The notes under the pieces: generated by a model
Database searches by the model: none
What the model was told of the DNA's origin: nothing
Seen by the model: the letters and a program-made list of their open reading frames with translations, nothing else
DNA from: Mixophyes australis
Taxonomy: Eukaryota > Chordata > Amphibia > Anura > Limnodynastidae
NCBI GenBank assembly: GCA_036250195.1
Contig: JAVHZZ010000061.1
Span: 620,001-684,000 of the forward strand
Direction of reading: 5' to 3'
DNA length: 64,000 nucleotides
Made by a program: the position numbers and the translations under genes
Part shown: in pieces, positions 14,246-25,682 of the stretch
Position numbering within the stretch: position 1 is the first letter of the stretch
Layout of the letters: the number at the start of each line of letters is the position of its first letter

Positions 14246-17180
14246 ATCTATATTACTACGTTCACTGTTTCTGCAGTCCCAAAAAATAGGAACTGCAATC
14301 TATATTACTACGTTCACTGTTTCTGCAGTCCCAAAAAATAGGAACTGCAATCTATATTACTACGTTCACTGTTTCTGCAGTCCCAAAAAATAGGAACTGC
14401 AATCTATATTACTACTTTCACTGTTTCTGCAGTCCCAAAAAATAGGAACTGCAATCTATATTACTACGTTCACTGTTTAAGCAGTCAAAAAAAAAAGAAC
14501 TGCAATCTATATTACTACGTTCACTGTTTAAGCAGTCCAAAAAAAAAAGAACTGCAATCTATATTACTACGTTCACTGTTTAAGCAGTCCAAAAAAATAG
14601 GACCTGCAATCTATATTACTACGTTCACTGTTTCTGCAGTCCCAAAAAATAGGAACTGCAATCTATATTACTACTTTCACTGTTGAAGCAGTCCAAAAAA
14701 TAGGAACTGCAATCTATATTACTACGTTCACTGTTTCTGCAGTCCCAAAAAATAGGAACTGCAATCTATATTACTACGTTCACTGTTTCTGCAGTCCCAA
14801 AAAATAGGAACTGCAATCTATATTACTACATTCACTGTTTCAGCAGTCCAAAAAATAGGAACTGCAATCTATATTACTACGTTCACTGTTTCTGCAGTCC
14901 CAAAAAATAGGAACTGCAATCTATATTACTACTTTCACTGTTTCTGCAGTCCCAAAAAATAGGAACTGCAATCTATATTACTACTTTCACTGTTGAAACA
15001 GTCCAAAAAATAGGAACTGCAATCTATATTACTACGTTCACTGTTGAAACAGTCCAAAAAATAGGAACTGCAATCTATATTACTACGTTCACTGTTTCTG
15101 CAGTCCCAAAAAATAGGAACTGCAATCTATATTACTACGTTCACTGTTTAAGCAGTCCAAAAAAAAAAGAACTGCAATCTATATTACTACGTTCACTGTT
15201 TAAGCAGTCCAAAAAAATAGGAACTGCAATCTATATTACTACGTTCACTGTTTCTGCAGTCCCAAAAAATAGGAACTGCAATCTATATTACTACTTTCAC
15301 TGTTTCTGCAGTCCCAAAAAATAGGAACTGCAATCTATATTACTACGTTCACTGTTTCTGCAGTCCAAAAAAATAGGAACTGCAATCTATATTACTACTT
15401 TCACTGTTTCTGCAGTCCCAAAAAATAGGAACTGCAATCTATATTACTACGTTCACTGTTTCTGCAGTCCAAAAAAATAGGAACTGCAATCTATATTACT
15501 ACGTTCACTGTTTCTGCAGTCCCAAAAAATAGGAACTGCAATCTATATTACTACGTTCACTGTTTCTGCAGTCCCAAAAAATAGGAACTGCAATCTATAT
15601 TACTACGTTCACTGTTTAAGCAGTCCAAAAAAATAGGAACTGCAATCTATATTACTACGTTCACTGTTTCTGCAGTCCCAAAAAATAGGAACTGCAATCT
15701 ATATTACTACGTTCACTGTTTAAGCAGTCCAAAAAAGTAGGAACTGCAATCTATATTACTACGTTCACTGTTTAAGCAGTCCAAAAAAATAGGAACTGCA
15801 ATCTATATTACTACGTTCACTGTTTCTGCAGTCCCAAAAAATAGGAACTGCAATCTATATTACTACGTTCACTGTTTCTGCAGTCCCAAAAAATAGGAAC
15901 TGCAATCTATATTACTACGTTCACTGTTTCTGCAGTCCCAAAAAATAGGAACTGCAATCTATATTACTACGTTCACTGTTTCTGCAGTCCCAAAAAATAG
16001 GAACTGCAATCTATATTACTACTTTCACTGTTTCTGCAGTCCCAAAAAATAGGAACTGCAATCTATATTACTACGTTCACTGTTTAAGCAGTCAAAAAAA
16101 AAAGAACTGCAATCTATATTACTACGTTCACTGTTTAAGCAGTCCAAAAAAAAAAGAACTGCAATCTATATTACTACGTTCACTGTTTAAGCAGTCCAAA
16201 AAAATAGGACCTGCAATCTATATTACTACGTTCACTGTTTCTGCAGTCCCAAAAAATAGGAACTGCAATCTATATTACTACTTTCACTGTTGAAGCAGTC
16301 CAAAAAATAGGAACTGCAATCTATATTACTACGTTCACTGTTTCTGCAGTCCCAAAAAATAGGAACTGCAATCTATATTACTGCGTTCACTGTTTCTGCA
16401 GTCCCAAAAAATAGGAACTGCAATCTATATTACTACATTCACTGTTTCAGCAGTCCAAAAAATAGGAACTGCAATCTATATTACTACGTTCACTGTTTCT
16501 GCAGTCCCAAAAAATAGGAACTGCAATCTATATTACTACTTTCACTGTTTCTGCAGTCCCAAAAAATAGGAACTGCAATCTATATTACTACGTTCACTGT
16601 TTAAGCAGTCAAAAAAAAAAGAACTGCAATCTATATTACTACGTTCACTGTTTAAGCAGTCCAAAAAAAAAAGAACTGCAATCTATATTACTACGTTCAC
16701 TGTTTAAGCAGTCCAAAAAAATAGGACCTGCAATCTATATTACTACGTTCACTGTTTCTGCAGTCCCAAAAAATAGGAACTGCAATCTATATTACTACGT
16801 TCACTGTTTAAGCAGTCCAAAAAAATAGGAACTGCAATCTATATTACTACGTTCACTGTTTCTGCAGTCCCAAAAAATAGGAACTGCAATCTATATTACT
16901 ACGTTCACTGTTTAAGCAGTCCAAAAAAGTAGGAACTGCAATCTATATTACTACGTTCACTGTTTAAGCAGTCCAAAAAAATAGGAACTGCAATCTATAT
17001 TACTACGTTCACTGTTTCTGCAGTCCCAAAAAATAGGAACTGCAATCTATATTACTACGTTCACTGTTTCTGCAGTCCCAAAAAATAGGAACTGCAATCT
17101 ATATTACTACATCCACTGTTTAAGCAGTCCAAAAAACTGTGTGTGGTTTAGGGGTACGCTCTCTTGTGCTGCATATAATG

Positions 17181-19107
17181 GAGTACAAAAATTTGGAGGA
17201 AAAAGTAGGGAAAGATCAAGACCCACTTCCTCCTAATGCTGAAGCTGCTGCCACTAGTCATGACATAGACGATGAAATGCCATCAACGTCGTCTGCCAAG
17301 GGCGATGCCCAATCTCCTAGTAGAATGTAAAATCCAAAAAGCAAAAGTTCACTACAATTAGTAAAAAAAGAAAATTCAAATCATCAGAGGAGAAACGTAA
17401 ACTTGCCAAAATGCCATTTACGACACGGAGTGGCAAGGAACGGCTAAGGCCCTGGCCCGTGTTCATGACTAGTGGTTCAGCTTCACCCAAGGATCTAAGC
17501 CCTCCTCCTCCCCACCCCTCTAAAAAATTAGCAGCATCATCAGTAGCAGCATCTCCACAACGGCTGCTCGTGCCAAGGCAGGCAACGTTGTGTATCACAG
17601 GTTTTAGTAAGAGGCACAACGCTCACAACCTCTTAGAAAAACTGAGGGAAATAATCTCGGAGTGGCTTACCCCACTTAGACTCTCGAGGGGATTTGTGGT
17701 GTCAGACAACGCCAGTAACATTGTGCGGGTATTACATATGGGCAATTTCCAGCATGTCCCATGTTTTGCCCACACCGTTAATTTGGTGGTGCAGCATTAC
17801 CTCAAGAGTGACAGGGGTGTGCAGGAGATGCTTGCGGTGGCCCGCAAAATTGCTGGACACTTTCGGCATTCTGCCAGTGCCTACCGCAGACTCGAGCAAC
17901 ATCCAAAAAGCATGAACCTGCCCTGCCATCACCTCAAACAAGAGGTTGTGACGCGCTGGAACTCCACCCTCTATATGCTGCAGAGGATGGAGGAGCAGCA
18001 AAAGGCCATTCAGGCCTACACCGCCACCTACGACATAGGCAAAGGAGTGGGGATGCGCCTCAGTCAAGCGCAGTGGAGACTGATTTCCGTGTTGTGCAAG
18101 GTTCTCCAGCCGTTTGAACTTGCCACACGAGAAGTCAGTTCTGACACTGCCAGCTTGAGTCAGGTGATTCCCCTGATCAGGCTGTTGCAGAAGCAGCTGG
18201 AGAAAGTGAGGGAGGAGCTGGTAAACCATTGCGATTCCACCAAGCATGTAGCTCTTGTGGATGTAGCCCTTCGTACGCTTTGGCAGGATCCGCGGGTGGT
18301 CACTATTTTAAAGTCAGAGGAATACATTCTGGCCACCGTTCTCGCTCCTCGGTTTAAAGCGTATGTTTTGTCTCTGTTTCCGGCAGACACAAGTCTGCAG
18401 CGGTGCAAAGACCTGCTGGTCAGGAGATTGTCCTCTGAAGAGGACCGTGACATGCCAACAGCTCCACCTTCATATTCTTCCACATCTGTGGCTGCGAGGA
18501 AAAAGCTCAGTTTTCCTAAAAGAGCCGCTGGCGGGGATGCTGATAACATCTGGGCCGGGCTGAAGGACCTGCCAACCATTGTAGACATGTCTACTGTTGC
18601 TGCATTGGATGCTGTCACAATAGAAAAAATGGTGGAGGATTATTTTGCTGACACCATCCAAATAGACATGTCAGACAGTCCATATTGTTACTGGAAGGGA
18701 AAAAAGGCAGTTTGGAAGCCCCTGTACAAACTGCCTCTATTTTACCTGAGTTGACCCCCCTCCAGTCTGTACTCGGAAAGAGTTTTTAGTGCAGCGCGGA
18801 ACCTGGTCAGTGAGCGGCGAAGGAGGTTGCTTCCTCAGAACGTTGAAAAAATGATGTTCATAAAAATGAATTATCAATTCCTCAATCAAGTACAGCACTG
18901 CCCTCCAGATAGTACAGAGGGACCTGTGGTTGTGGAGTCCAGCGGAGACGAATTGATAATGTGTGAGGAGGAGGAAGTACACACTGTAGGGGGAGAGGAA
19001 TCAGAGGTTGAGGATGAGGACGACATGAGAGAGCGGGGACCTGCGGCAAGAAGATCGCGGCAGGGGGGGGGAGAGGCTGATACAGCTTCACTCCCCTGCT
19101 GCTGCTA
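17181..19107 (+). pseudogene. hAT-family transposase, decayed copy 1
   Basis: This is a degenerate hAT (Ac/hobo type) transposase. The N-terminal part starts at the ATG at 17181 (MEYKNLEEKVGK) and runs to a TAA at 17328. The sequence then continues in another frame (KKRKFKSSEEKRKLAK, then MPFTTRSGKERL at 17411), so there is a frameshift. The region that should hold the BED finger and the first catalytic Asp appears deleted. Downstream, DNASNIV and CFAHTVNLVVQ match the second hAT catalytic block, TRWNSTLYML is the conserved RW segment, and MVEDYF, DSPYCYWKG and SERVFSAARNLVSERRRRLL belong to the hATC dimerisation region. A TGA at 18751 interrupts hATC; the copy at 58.4 kb has TGC (Cys) there. 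The acidic tail ends at 19107. It is a dead transposon copy, not a host gene. Confidence 0.88.
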
Positions 19108-20476
19108 GACACATACAAGTTGCACTAAAACACCGTTCTGTGTCCCTTCTGAATATTTTCACCTTCCACTTAGACCAATAAACCTAACTAATGGCCCCTT
19201 AGAATAAATGCCGGCAGAGGTGCTGGTAGAAATGAGCGCTAGGCTTCACTTACCTGCGCTGGGATCCAGAGTGAGCAGAGCTGAGTCCTACTCACTCTGC
19301 TGGGTCTTGCCTGGGATCCCTCGCTGCACCTGAATAGAATAAAAAATAAAAACATGTAATCCTACTGCTAGACAAAGTATAGGCAGGAGCCTATACTCCA
19401 GTGACCGAACTCTAAGTCACTTAAAAAAACGAAGGATCTCTCTGGAGAGGAGGGGCATAGCAGGGGAGGAGTCCAAAGATTTAACAGTTAAAGTGACAAG
19501 AACTCCTGAGCCCACTACTATACCCAATGTCTCGCAGTGTCCCCCAATGGCAGGGAAGAGAAATTAGAATTTATAGAATGTAAGAAGCTGTCTCTGGTAT
19601 GTGTACTGTCAGTGGCTTCACTAGGCAGGCATAAGATGGCTGATTATCCTCTGCTTAGTTATTTTCTGTATAGAGGAAGTGAATCTGCATGATACAGGGG
19701 GTTGGGTAGTGTTATGTGGCTGCGGGGGCTCACTGTACCATTATTAACCCTGGCACATCACTCATTAAAAATTTTCACTTGTGCAGTGCCAGAGGCTGGG
19801 AGACACTGTGACAAATGGAGCCCATCACTGACCAGGCTTGTAGAATAATCCCTGCACTAGTCTGACTTACTATAACCGGATCACTCTGAACAAGTCTTAT
19901 TGCAAAGGTGAAATGAAAAGAGTCAATACTACTGAACTTTTATATTTCAGATCCCCATAAGATGGAGCAAAGTTTTGCACCCCTGTAGACACATCTTGAC
20001 CCACTTAGCCATGGGCATACCATATAAATGAGAGCTTTTCTACAAAAATGACATCACAATATTGCATTTAGACCGTGGGACACATTTTTCAAGATTCATA
20101 ATCAATCCCCAATGGCAAAGTATTACAGATTACAGGATTATTATATGAACTCACACCTTCAATTAGAGAGTATAAACAAACATACTGTAACAGTGTCTCA
20201 GATCCCACATTATATCTCCAACCCATTGCCAGAATTATATATTACTCAGTACCCAATATATCAAGGTAATCTTGTTTTAACTGTGTACAGTGTGGACGAT
20301 ATCTGGTAGATAAAATAGTTCCACACATGAGTGATCGTATTTTGTGTATAAACTATGTAAATATATTATGCTTAGTTTAATTTACATTAATAAAATCAAC
20401 TGTTTTAACAATATTAAGAGTCCTGCTTTTGTCCTATGTGATATTCAAGACCTGATTTATTTGTAAACCATTTTCA
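19108..20476. other. Non-coding spacer
   Basis: This holds no convincing exon on either strand. It includes the probable 3' flank of the hAT copy, some AT-rich stretches, and a plus-strand AATAAA near 20387 with no gene to serve. The 65-codon open frame at 20112 lacks codon structure or any recognisable motif. Confidence 0.5.
20457..20462 (-). promoter_or_regulatory. Possible polyadenylation signal of the zinc-finger gene
   Basis: TTTATT on the plus strand is AATAAA on the minus strand, only about 15 bases past the stop codon at 20477-20479. This is unusually close. The true signal may lie further downstream. Confidence 0.3.
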
Positions 20477-21822
20477 TTACTCAGAACATGGATATGGTTT
20501 GTCATCTGTGTGAGTTATCTGATGCTCAAAAGGATTTGATTTGTATCCGAAACATCTCCCAAACTCAGAACATGGGAATGTTTTCTCACCTGCATGGGTT
20601 CTCTGATGTTTGATAAGTTTTGAGTTCCATGGAAAACATTTTCCATACTCAGAACATGGAAATAGTTTCTCACCTGTGTGAGTTCTGTGATGTTTGACAA
20701 GGTTTGACTTCTGTGCAAAACCCTTCCCACACTCAGAACACGGAAACGGTTTTTCCCCTGTGTGAATTCTCTGATGTTCAATGTGTTTTGATTTCTGTGC
20801 AAAACATTTCCCACATTCAGAACATGGAAATGGTCTCTCACCTGTGTGAATTCTCTGATGTTTGACAAGTTTTGATTTCTGTGAAAAACATTTCCCACAC
20901 TCAGAACATGGACATGGTTTCTCACCTGTGTGAGTTCTCTGATGTCTAATAAGTTTTGATTTTACGGCAAAATATTTCTCACACTCAGAACATGGAAATG
21001 GTTTCTCATCTGTGTGAGTTCTCTGATGTTCAACAAGATTTGATTTGTATACAAAACATTTCCCACACTCAGAACATGGGAATGGTTTATCGCCTGTGTG
21101 AGTTCTCTGATGTTCAACAAGTTTTGATTTATGTGCAAAACATTTCCCACACTCAGAACACGGAAATAGTTTCTCACCTGTGTGAGTTCTCTGATGTTCA
21201 ACAAGTTTTGATTTCTGTGTAAAACATTTCCCACATTCAGAACATGGAAACGGTTTCTCACCTGTGTGAGTTCTCTGATGTCTAATAAGTTTTGATTTCT
21301 GTACAAAACATTTCTCACACTCAGAACATGGAAATTGTGTCTCATCTGTGTGAGATCTCCGATGTTCAACAAGATTTGATTTATATACAAAACATTTCCC
21401 ACACTCAGAACATTGGAATGGTTTCTCACCTGTGTGAGTTCTCTGATGTTCGACAAGCTTTGATTTATATGCAAAACATTTCCCACACTCAGAACATGTA
21501 AAAGGGTTCTCAGCTATGTGACTTTTCTGATGTTTATGAAGAGATAATTTAACTGTACAGCTTTTCCCACCCACAGAACATGGAAATAATGTATCATCTG
21601 TATGAGCTGTACTATGTGTAACAATATCTATGTTATCAGGATTACATTCATCATGATTTAAGAGTTCAGATGATTTATCTGCACTGTAAAGTATTGGATA
21701 TATATTTAGGGTAATTGGGTTCTCTCCTGTAGAATCTTGAGTAATGTTGTTATCTTCCATTTTAAAATCTGTAGATAAAATCAGTTGCTCCCCCAAGATA
21801 TTCTTGCGTTTACATCCATCTG
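20477..21822 (-). CDS. KRAB-type C2H2 zinc-finger protein, final (finger) exon
   Basis: This is the last exon of a minus-strand zinc-finger gene; zinc-finger proteins of this kind are nuclear and typically bind DNA to repress transcription. The acceptor TTTCAG precedes 21822, and the exon opens in phase to complete an Ala codon. It first encodes a linker ([30 protein letters not shown]) typical of frog oocyte/gastrula-type finger genes. A worn finger missing its second Cys (CSVGGKS) follows, then ten intact fingers of the form CSECGKCF...[16 protein letters not shown], then two worn fingers in which the second Cys has become Tyr (CSEYGK) or Phe (CSEFGR), and a finger cut off at PCSE by the stop. 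The array is very uniform: likely base-contact positions vary little between fingers (Y/Q/H/V, K/N, E/K/R). It is clearly a KZNF-like gene; the orthologue is not assigned. Confidence 0.92.
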
Positions 21823-22062
21823 CTGAAAGTAAAATAAATGTATGGAAGGACATTGAGCTGCAGATTACAATACCCAAAATTTTCAAACTATAAACGAGTT
21901 GTTCAGCTGTTTAATTTCAATTTGCAATTGACGAACACTTCATTACAATTATAAAAGCGCATTATCAAGCACATTGCTTAGATGCAGTCATAATTGGAAT
22001 TCTTATAATGACTCAATAAACAAAATATATGACTCTTTACTGTAATACATTTTATTACTCAC

Positions 22063-22174
22063 CTGTGCCGATATCTGTAGGGATTTCCTCCTCCTTACAC
22101 TGCTGATCACCCCTCACATACGTCTCTTCCTCTCCCTCTATAATTTTTATTTTAATATCAGTCAGGACGTCATC
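22063..22174 (-). CDS. Zinc-finger gene: acidic exon, copy b
   Basis: This 112-bp exon is bounded by AG (TATTTAG) and GTGAGT. It encodes DDVLTDIKIKIIEGEEETYV followed by RGDQQCKEEEIPTDIGT, the acidic segment seen between KRAB and fingers in frog zinc-finger proteins. It starts in phase 0 and ends in phase 1, matching the finger exon. It is the second copy of the exon at 25207-25306. Confidence 0.85.
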
Positions 22175-22432
22175 CTAAATAGCCCACAAAAGAATGATAA
22201 TTTTTTAGTCAAGTTTTTTTATTGGTATTTCAAAACAGAACATAAAGAAAATAATTATTTCTGAATAAACGTGATAGATATAAATCACCGGGTGTGACAC
22301 ATTACATCAAAGATTAGTAAATTTCCAACACTTATGCAGGTATACAAAAACATACAGAATAATATCAAGACTGACAATAATACAGTATATATCAGGTGGC
22401 ATGGGTCCCCATGGACTCATGGGCACCCCTGA

Positions 22433-22752
22433 TCATCATCATCATCTATTTCTTTATATAACGCCACTAATTCCACAGCGCTGCACAGAGAACTCACTCA
22501 CATCAGTCCCTGCCCCATTGGAGCTTACAATCTAAATTCCCTAACATACACACACAGACCAAGAGAGACTAAGGGCAATTTAATAGCAGCCAATTAACCT
22601 ACCAGTATGTTTATGGAGTGTGGGAGGAAACCAGAGCACCCGGCGGAAACCCACGCAAACACGGGGAGAACATAAAAAACTCCACACAGATAAGGTCATG
22701 GTTGGGAATCAAACTCATGACCCCAGTGCTGTGAGGCAGAAGTGCTAACTGT
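22433..22752 (-). mobile_element. tRNA-derived SINE (V-SINE/L2-tail type)
   Basis: Read on the minus strand this has the tRNA-like head (AGTTAGCACTTCTGCCTCAC, then the B-box-like GAGTTTGATTCCC), the body CTCCACACTCCATAAACATA and the tail GGCGTTATATAAAG plus a GATGATGAT repeat. The first bases of the head are missing where it meets 22753. Seven relatives occur in the window. Confidence 0.75.
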
Positions 22753-23340
22753 TAGGAACCCCTCCAGCCAGTACAGCAAAACCCGGAGTCTGCTCCGAAA
22801 GTCCGGTGTTCACTGTTGGGACAGACTTGGCTGCAGACAGAGGGTTGTGAGATGTCCACTGGCTGGGGAGAACCCAGGAATAGAGTTACAGAGGCCGTAG
22901 AGTAGGAAGTGCAGGAGCGAGTCCAGTGAGACACCGAGTGGATGGTGTCAAGACTGATATATCACTCATTGCCACTGGAATAAATAAGGAACAGTTGATA
23001 GAGAAGTCCCCTGATCCACAACGATTTCTGTACCGGTACTTGTCCGGAAAGGAACGGAACTTACAGTGATAGGTAAAGATGATGAAACTGAACGTAGGCA
23101 GTAGCCAAGGGTAACTACAACCCACAGTACCGGTGAGAGTCTAGAGATTTTAGGGAAATAGTTCTTAGGCGATTGCCAGGGGTAACTGCAACCCTCAGTA
23201 CCGGTGAGAGTACGGAGATTTAGGGGTACAGTTCTTAGGCAGTTGCCAAAGGCAAGAGGGGGCTGGACTGTTTCTGCATTATCCACAAAGAACTCTTCCC
23301 ACAAGGCAACCAGATCAGGTCCCTTGCCCATTAAAGGTAA
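22753..23340. other. LTR-like/repetitive segment with internal 63-bp duplication
   Basis: The sequence is GC-richer than its surroundings. Between 23095 and 23245 a segment starting GGCAGTAGCCAAGGGTAACT is repeated as GGCGATTGCCAGGGGTAACT, each followed by CAGTACCGGTGAGAGT. No intact gene was found. It is probably part of an LTR or of the LINE 5' region, origin not determined. Confidence 0.4.
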
Positions 23341-25056
23341 CTAAAAGGGTTCAGTTTCCAGAAAGATTGACCCCCTGGTAATGGCAAAGTCTACAGACAA
23401 TATAAGAGGGGAATGGTCGCAGAGTTGTATCAGTCTTTCTAATGTAAGATTTTGGCTATGAAGGCACAGGGAGGTGCCCCGGGTGGAGCCGCCTAAGAAG
23501 GGATGCGATGAGCTTGCTCCACTGCGAACTGAGCCGTAAAGGAATCCTTCCCAAAAGCTTGAATTAACCATTTCTCCAAGAAACATTCAGTACCAGGCCC
23601 CTCCACTTATTCAGGTAGCCCCACAAAACGAGTATTATTGCATCAGAGACTCCCCTCACTATAAGAAAGCGTCTGCTTACATGCCAACATCTGAGCTTCC
23701 AAATTATCAATTTGACCCTTCATAGGTGCTGTAGCATCTTCTAGAGTCTCCGCTTCAGCCACTCACTATTGGATTTGTTGCATATCATGTCTGAAAAGGG
23801 AAAGGTCGGCCAGCTGTAGAAGCTGCTGCAATGTGACCTCAGGGTAAGTAGATGAGGTTGGTGCATTAGGAACAGTGGTAGTTTGGGAGGGCACACAGAA
23901 TGGAGTTTCAAACCGGTCAAGCCATCCGGCTAGAGCAGCATGATCATATAACGAGGAAAATACATCCCAATATAGAGGAATGGGTATAATAATAGTGTTG
24001 TATTTCATGGATAAACACTTGTATGAAAGTCTTACCATGAAAGTACCCAAGGCAGGATCATAGAACAGAGTCAAGATAGTATAGACACCACTTCTAAAAG
24101 GCAAACTGGATAATCCAGATATGGGAATAAGGTTCAATAAATAAGCTTATGCCTGTCCCACAGGAGTAATATATATTAGATGTCAAGTGCCAGGATGTTA
24201 TCACAGCACAAACAGGCAAGATAGCATAAGTCAAATTACAGCCACTGTGTGAGGTACCTGCATGCACTCAGAGCCTGAGGCCCAGCTGTTGGGGATCCAA
24301 TCTGTATCTCAGGATGGAAGGCTGACTTGGAGCAACAGAACTGTGCAGCATGAGGACAAATCGCCGCTCTCTATGGTGGAAAATAGGGCACTACCAAGAG
24401 GTCAGCCCAGATTACAGGACAGGAACATAAAATGTCCGTCCCCAGCTCCCAGAGCAGAGGGGTATAGTCTACAGCATTGTCATGTACTCGAGTCGCACAC
24501 AGTAAAGGGAAGAGCCTGAGCAAGTGTCGGCACCCGACGACCTGACAGTGATGGGTAAGTATGGTGATCTGTCTCACCACAGCAGGGGTCCCTGGGGTGT
24601 CCGCACCAACAGTCAGCGCCGGCAGCACGAAGAGGCAGAAGCGCTGTCCACCAAGGAGTCAGGCTGCAGCGGGTCCGCTCAGATAGCAGCCTCCGCACAC
24701 CAGGCTGGGGTCTCGAAGAGCAGCGCGGCAGCCGCGGATCAGGAGAAGTACCCCAGAGGATGCCAAGAGGGGTAAGTAAGCTCCAGGACTAGACAGAGTC
24801 CAAATAAACCAGCAAACTCAAAATGGAGAATAAATGCAGGAATTTTAGGATGGAGAACGTAGCAAGCATACTTGTACTCCATGCATGTCCAGGACACGAC
24901 CCCTTTAAGAATATTATATTAAATAATATCTGATTTAATAATGTGAGATGAAACAGAAGAATATGAGAGTATAAGATCCACGCTGTTTTTTACAGATAAT
25001 ATAATAAAATCACTTTGGCATTTAGGTATTTGGCAAGACCCTAAAATGTCATCTAC

Positions 25057-25121
25057 CTGAAACTCCTGTGAATAAAGAGGACGGAGATATCTCTCTGGGG
25101 TATTTCTGTTACTGGATCCAT
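25057..25121 (-). CDS. Zinc-finger gene: GSSN exon, copy b
   Basis: This 65-bp exon is preceded by TTTCCTACAG and followed by GTAGAT on the minus strand. It completes the Asp codon and encodes DGSSNRNTPERYLRPLYSQ then EFQ, a standard segment after the KRAB box in frog zinc-finger proteins. It ends in phase 0, matching the exon at 22063-22174. It is shorter than copy a because it lacks the CTQENHSIPQ end. Confidence 0.82.
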
Positions 25122-25206
25122 CTGTAGGAAACACACAGTGACTGATTACATTGTTTATACAAGGAGAATATGTGACTCTTGTCTGTAATAAGTGTTTATT
25201 ACTCAC

Positions 25207-25306
25207 CTATGCTGATTTCCTCCTCCTTACACTGCTGATCACCCCTCACATACGTCTCTTTCCTTCCCTCTATAAATTCTAATTTAATACCAGTCATGAC
25301 GTCATC
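25207..25306 (-). CDS. Zinc-finger gene: acidic exon, copy a
   Basis: This 100-bp exon lies between GTTTAG and GTGAGT. It encodes DDVMTGIKLEFIEGRKETYV then RGDQQCKEEEISIG. Phase 0 in, phase 1 out. It is a paralogue of 22063-22174 in the same gene and is missing the PTDIGT end. Confidence 0.82.
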
Positions 25307-25476
25307 CTAAACAGCCCACAAAACAATGCAAATATATTTAATAATAACTGATTTAATAATTTATGATGAGACAGAGGAATGTCAGTGTATATGACTCACA
25401 CAAGTTTTTTTTTTTTACAGATCATATATTGGGAAATTCACTTTGGTATTTGGAGAGACCCTAAAATGTCACCTAC

Positions 25477-25565
25477 CTGTGGAATACTGTGATTTTCCTG
25501 TGTACAATCCTGTGAATAAAGAGGACACGGACATCTCTCTGTGGTATTTGTGTTACTGGATCCAT
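25477..25565 (-). CDS. Zinc-finger gene: GSSN exon, copy a
   Basis: This 89-bp exon lies between CCTACAG and GTAGGT. It encodes DGSSNTNTTERCPCPLYSQD then CTQENHSIPQ. It starts in phase 1, matching the end of the KRAB exon, and leaves in phase 0. Confidence 0.85.
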
Positions 25566-25682
25566 CTGTAGGAAACATACACTGACTGAAAACATTGTTT
25601 ATATGTGATTATCAGATGATGTGTATCTAGGTGGCCCTCAAAACTGCTCTCTCCCCTACAATAAATGAAAATCTCCTCTTAC

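Larger units (their letters stand above)
1..17137. repeat. Satellite array, ~52-bp monomer, about 330 copies
   Basis: The first 17.1 kb is an uninterrupted head-to-tail array. A typical unit begins TTCACTGTTTCTGCAGTCCC, continues through a short A-run, TAGGAACTGCAATC and TATATTACTACG, and is about 52 bp long. Variant monomers differ mainly at the bases before GCAGTCC (TTCTGCAG, TTAAGCAG, TTGAAGCAG, TTCAGCAG, TTGTGCAG, TTGAAACAG), in A-run length (about 5 to 12) and in the TACG/TTTC/ACATTC junction. Variants recur in fixed orders, so there is higher-order structure. Each unit contains the near-complementary arms GCAGTCCC and GGAACTGC around an A-rich loop. There is no gene in the array. Short open frames arise because 52 is not a multiple of 3 and stop-free runs occur by chance. 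Confidence 0.97.
22200..24907 (-). mobile_element. Composite insertion in the zinc-finger gene intron: L1/Tx1-like LINE with SINE and LTR-like pieces
   Basis: Comparing the two duplicated introns of the zinc-finger gene (22175-25056 and 25307-25476) shows about 2.7 kb of extra DNA here. On the minus strand, 24150-23340 carries an L1-type ORF1 remnant: a segment reading LLQLADLSLFRHDMQQ, then NNTRFVGLPE and VEGP, which is the L1 ORF1p core, with several stops. 22209-22432 resembles a LINE 3' end (A-rich on the minus strand). A SINE lies at 22433-22752. ORF2 (RT) is missing. Confidence 0.6.

Noticed and set aside
9787..14289. Open frames of 79-125 codons inside the satellite (YITTFTVSAVPKNRNCNLYYY repeats)
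   Set aside because: Three 52-bp monomers make 52 codons, so stop-free stretches appear by chance; no start context, no independent codon structure, and neighbouring monomers break the frame.
1..17137. CRISPR-like regular repeat
   Set aside because: There are no unique spacers: the whole 52-bp unit is repeated head to tail. The setting is eukaryotic.
17732..18618. Minus-strand ORFs opposite the hAT transposase
   Set aside because: They lie antisense to a frame with clear hAT motifs and have none themselves.
20515..21501. Other-frame ORFs over the finger exon ([13 protein letters not shown] and [21 protein letters not shown] repeats)
   Set aside because: They are shadows of the repeated zinc-finger frame in the other frames.
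23886..24775. Several 60-125-codon ORFs on both strands as possible host exons
   Set aside because: They fall within the ~2.7-kb insertion that is absent from the paralogous intron and include L1 ORF1-like sequence.
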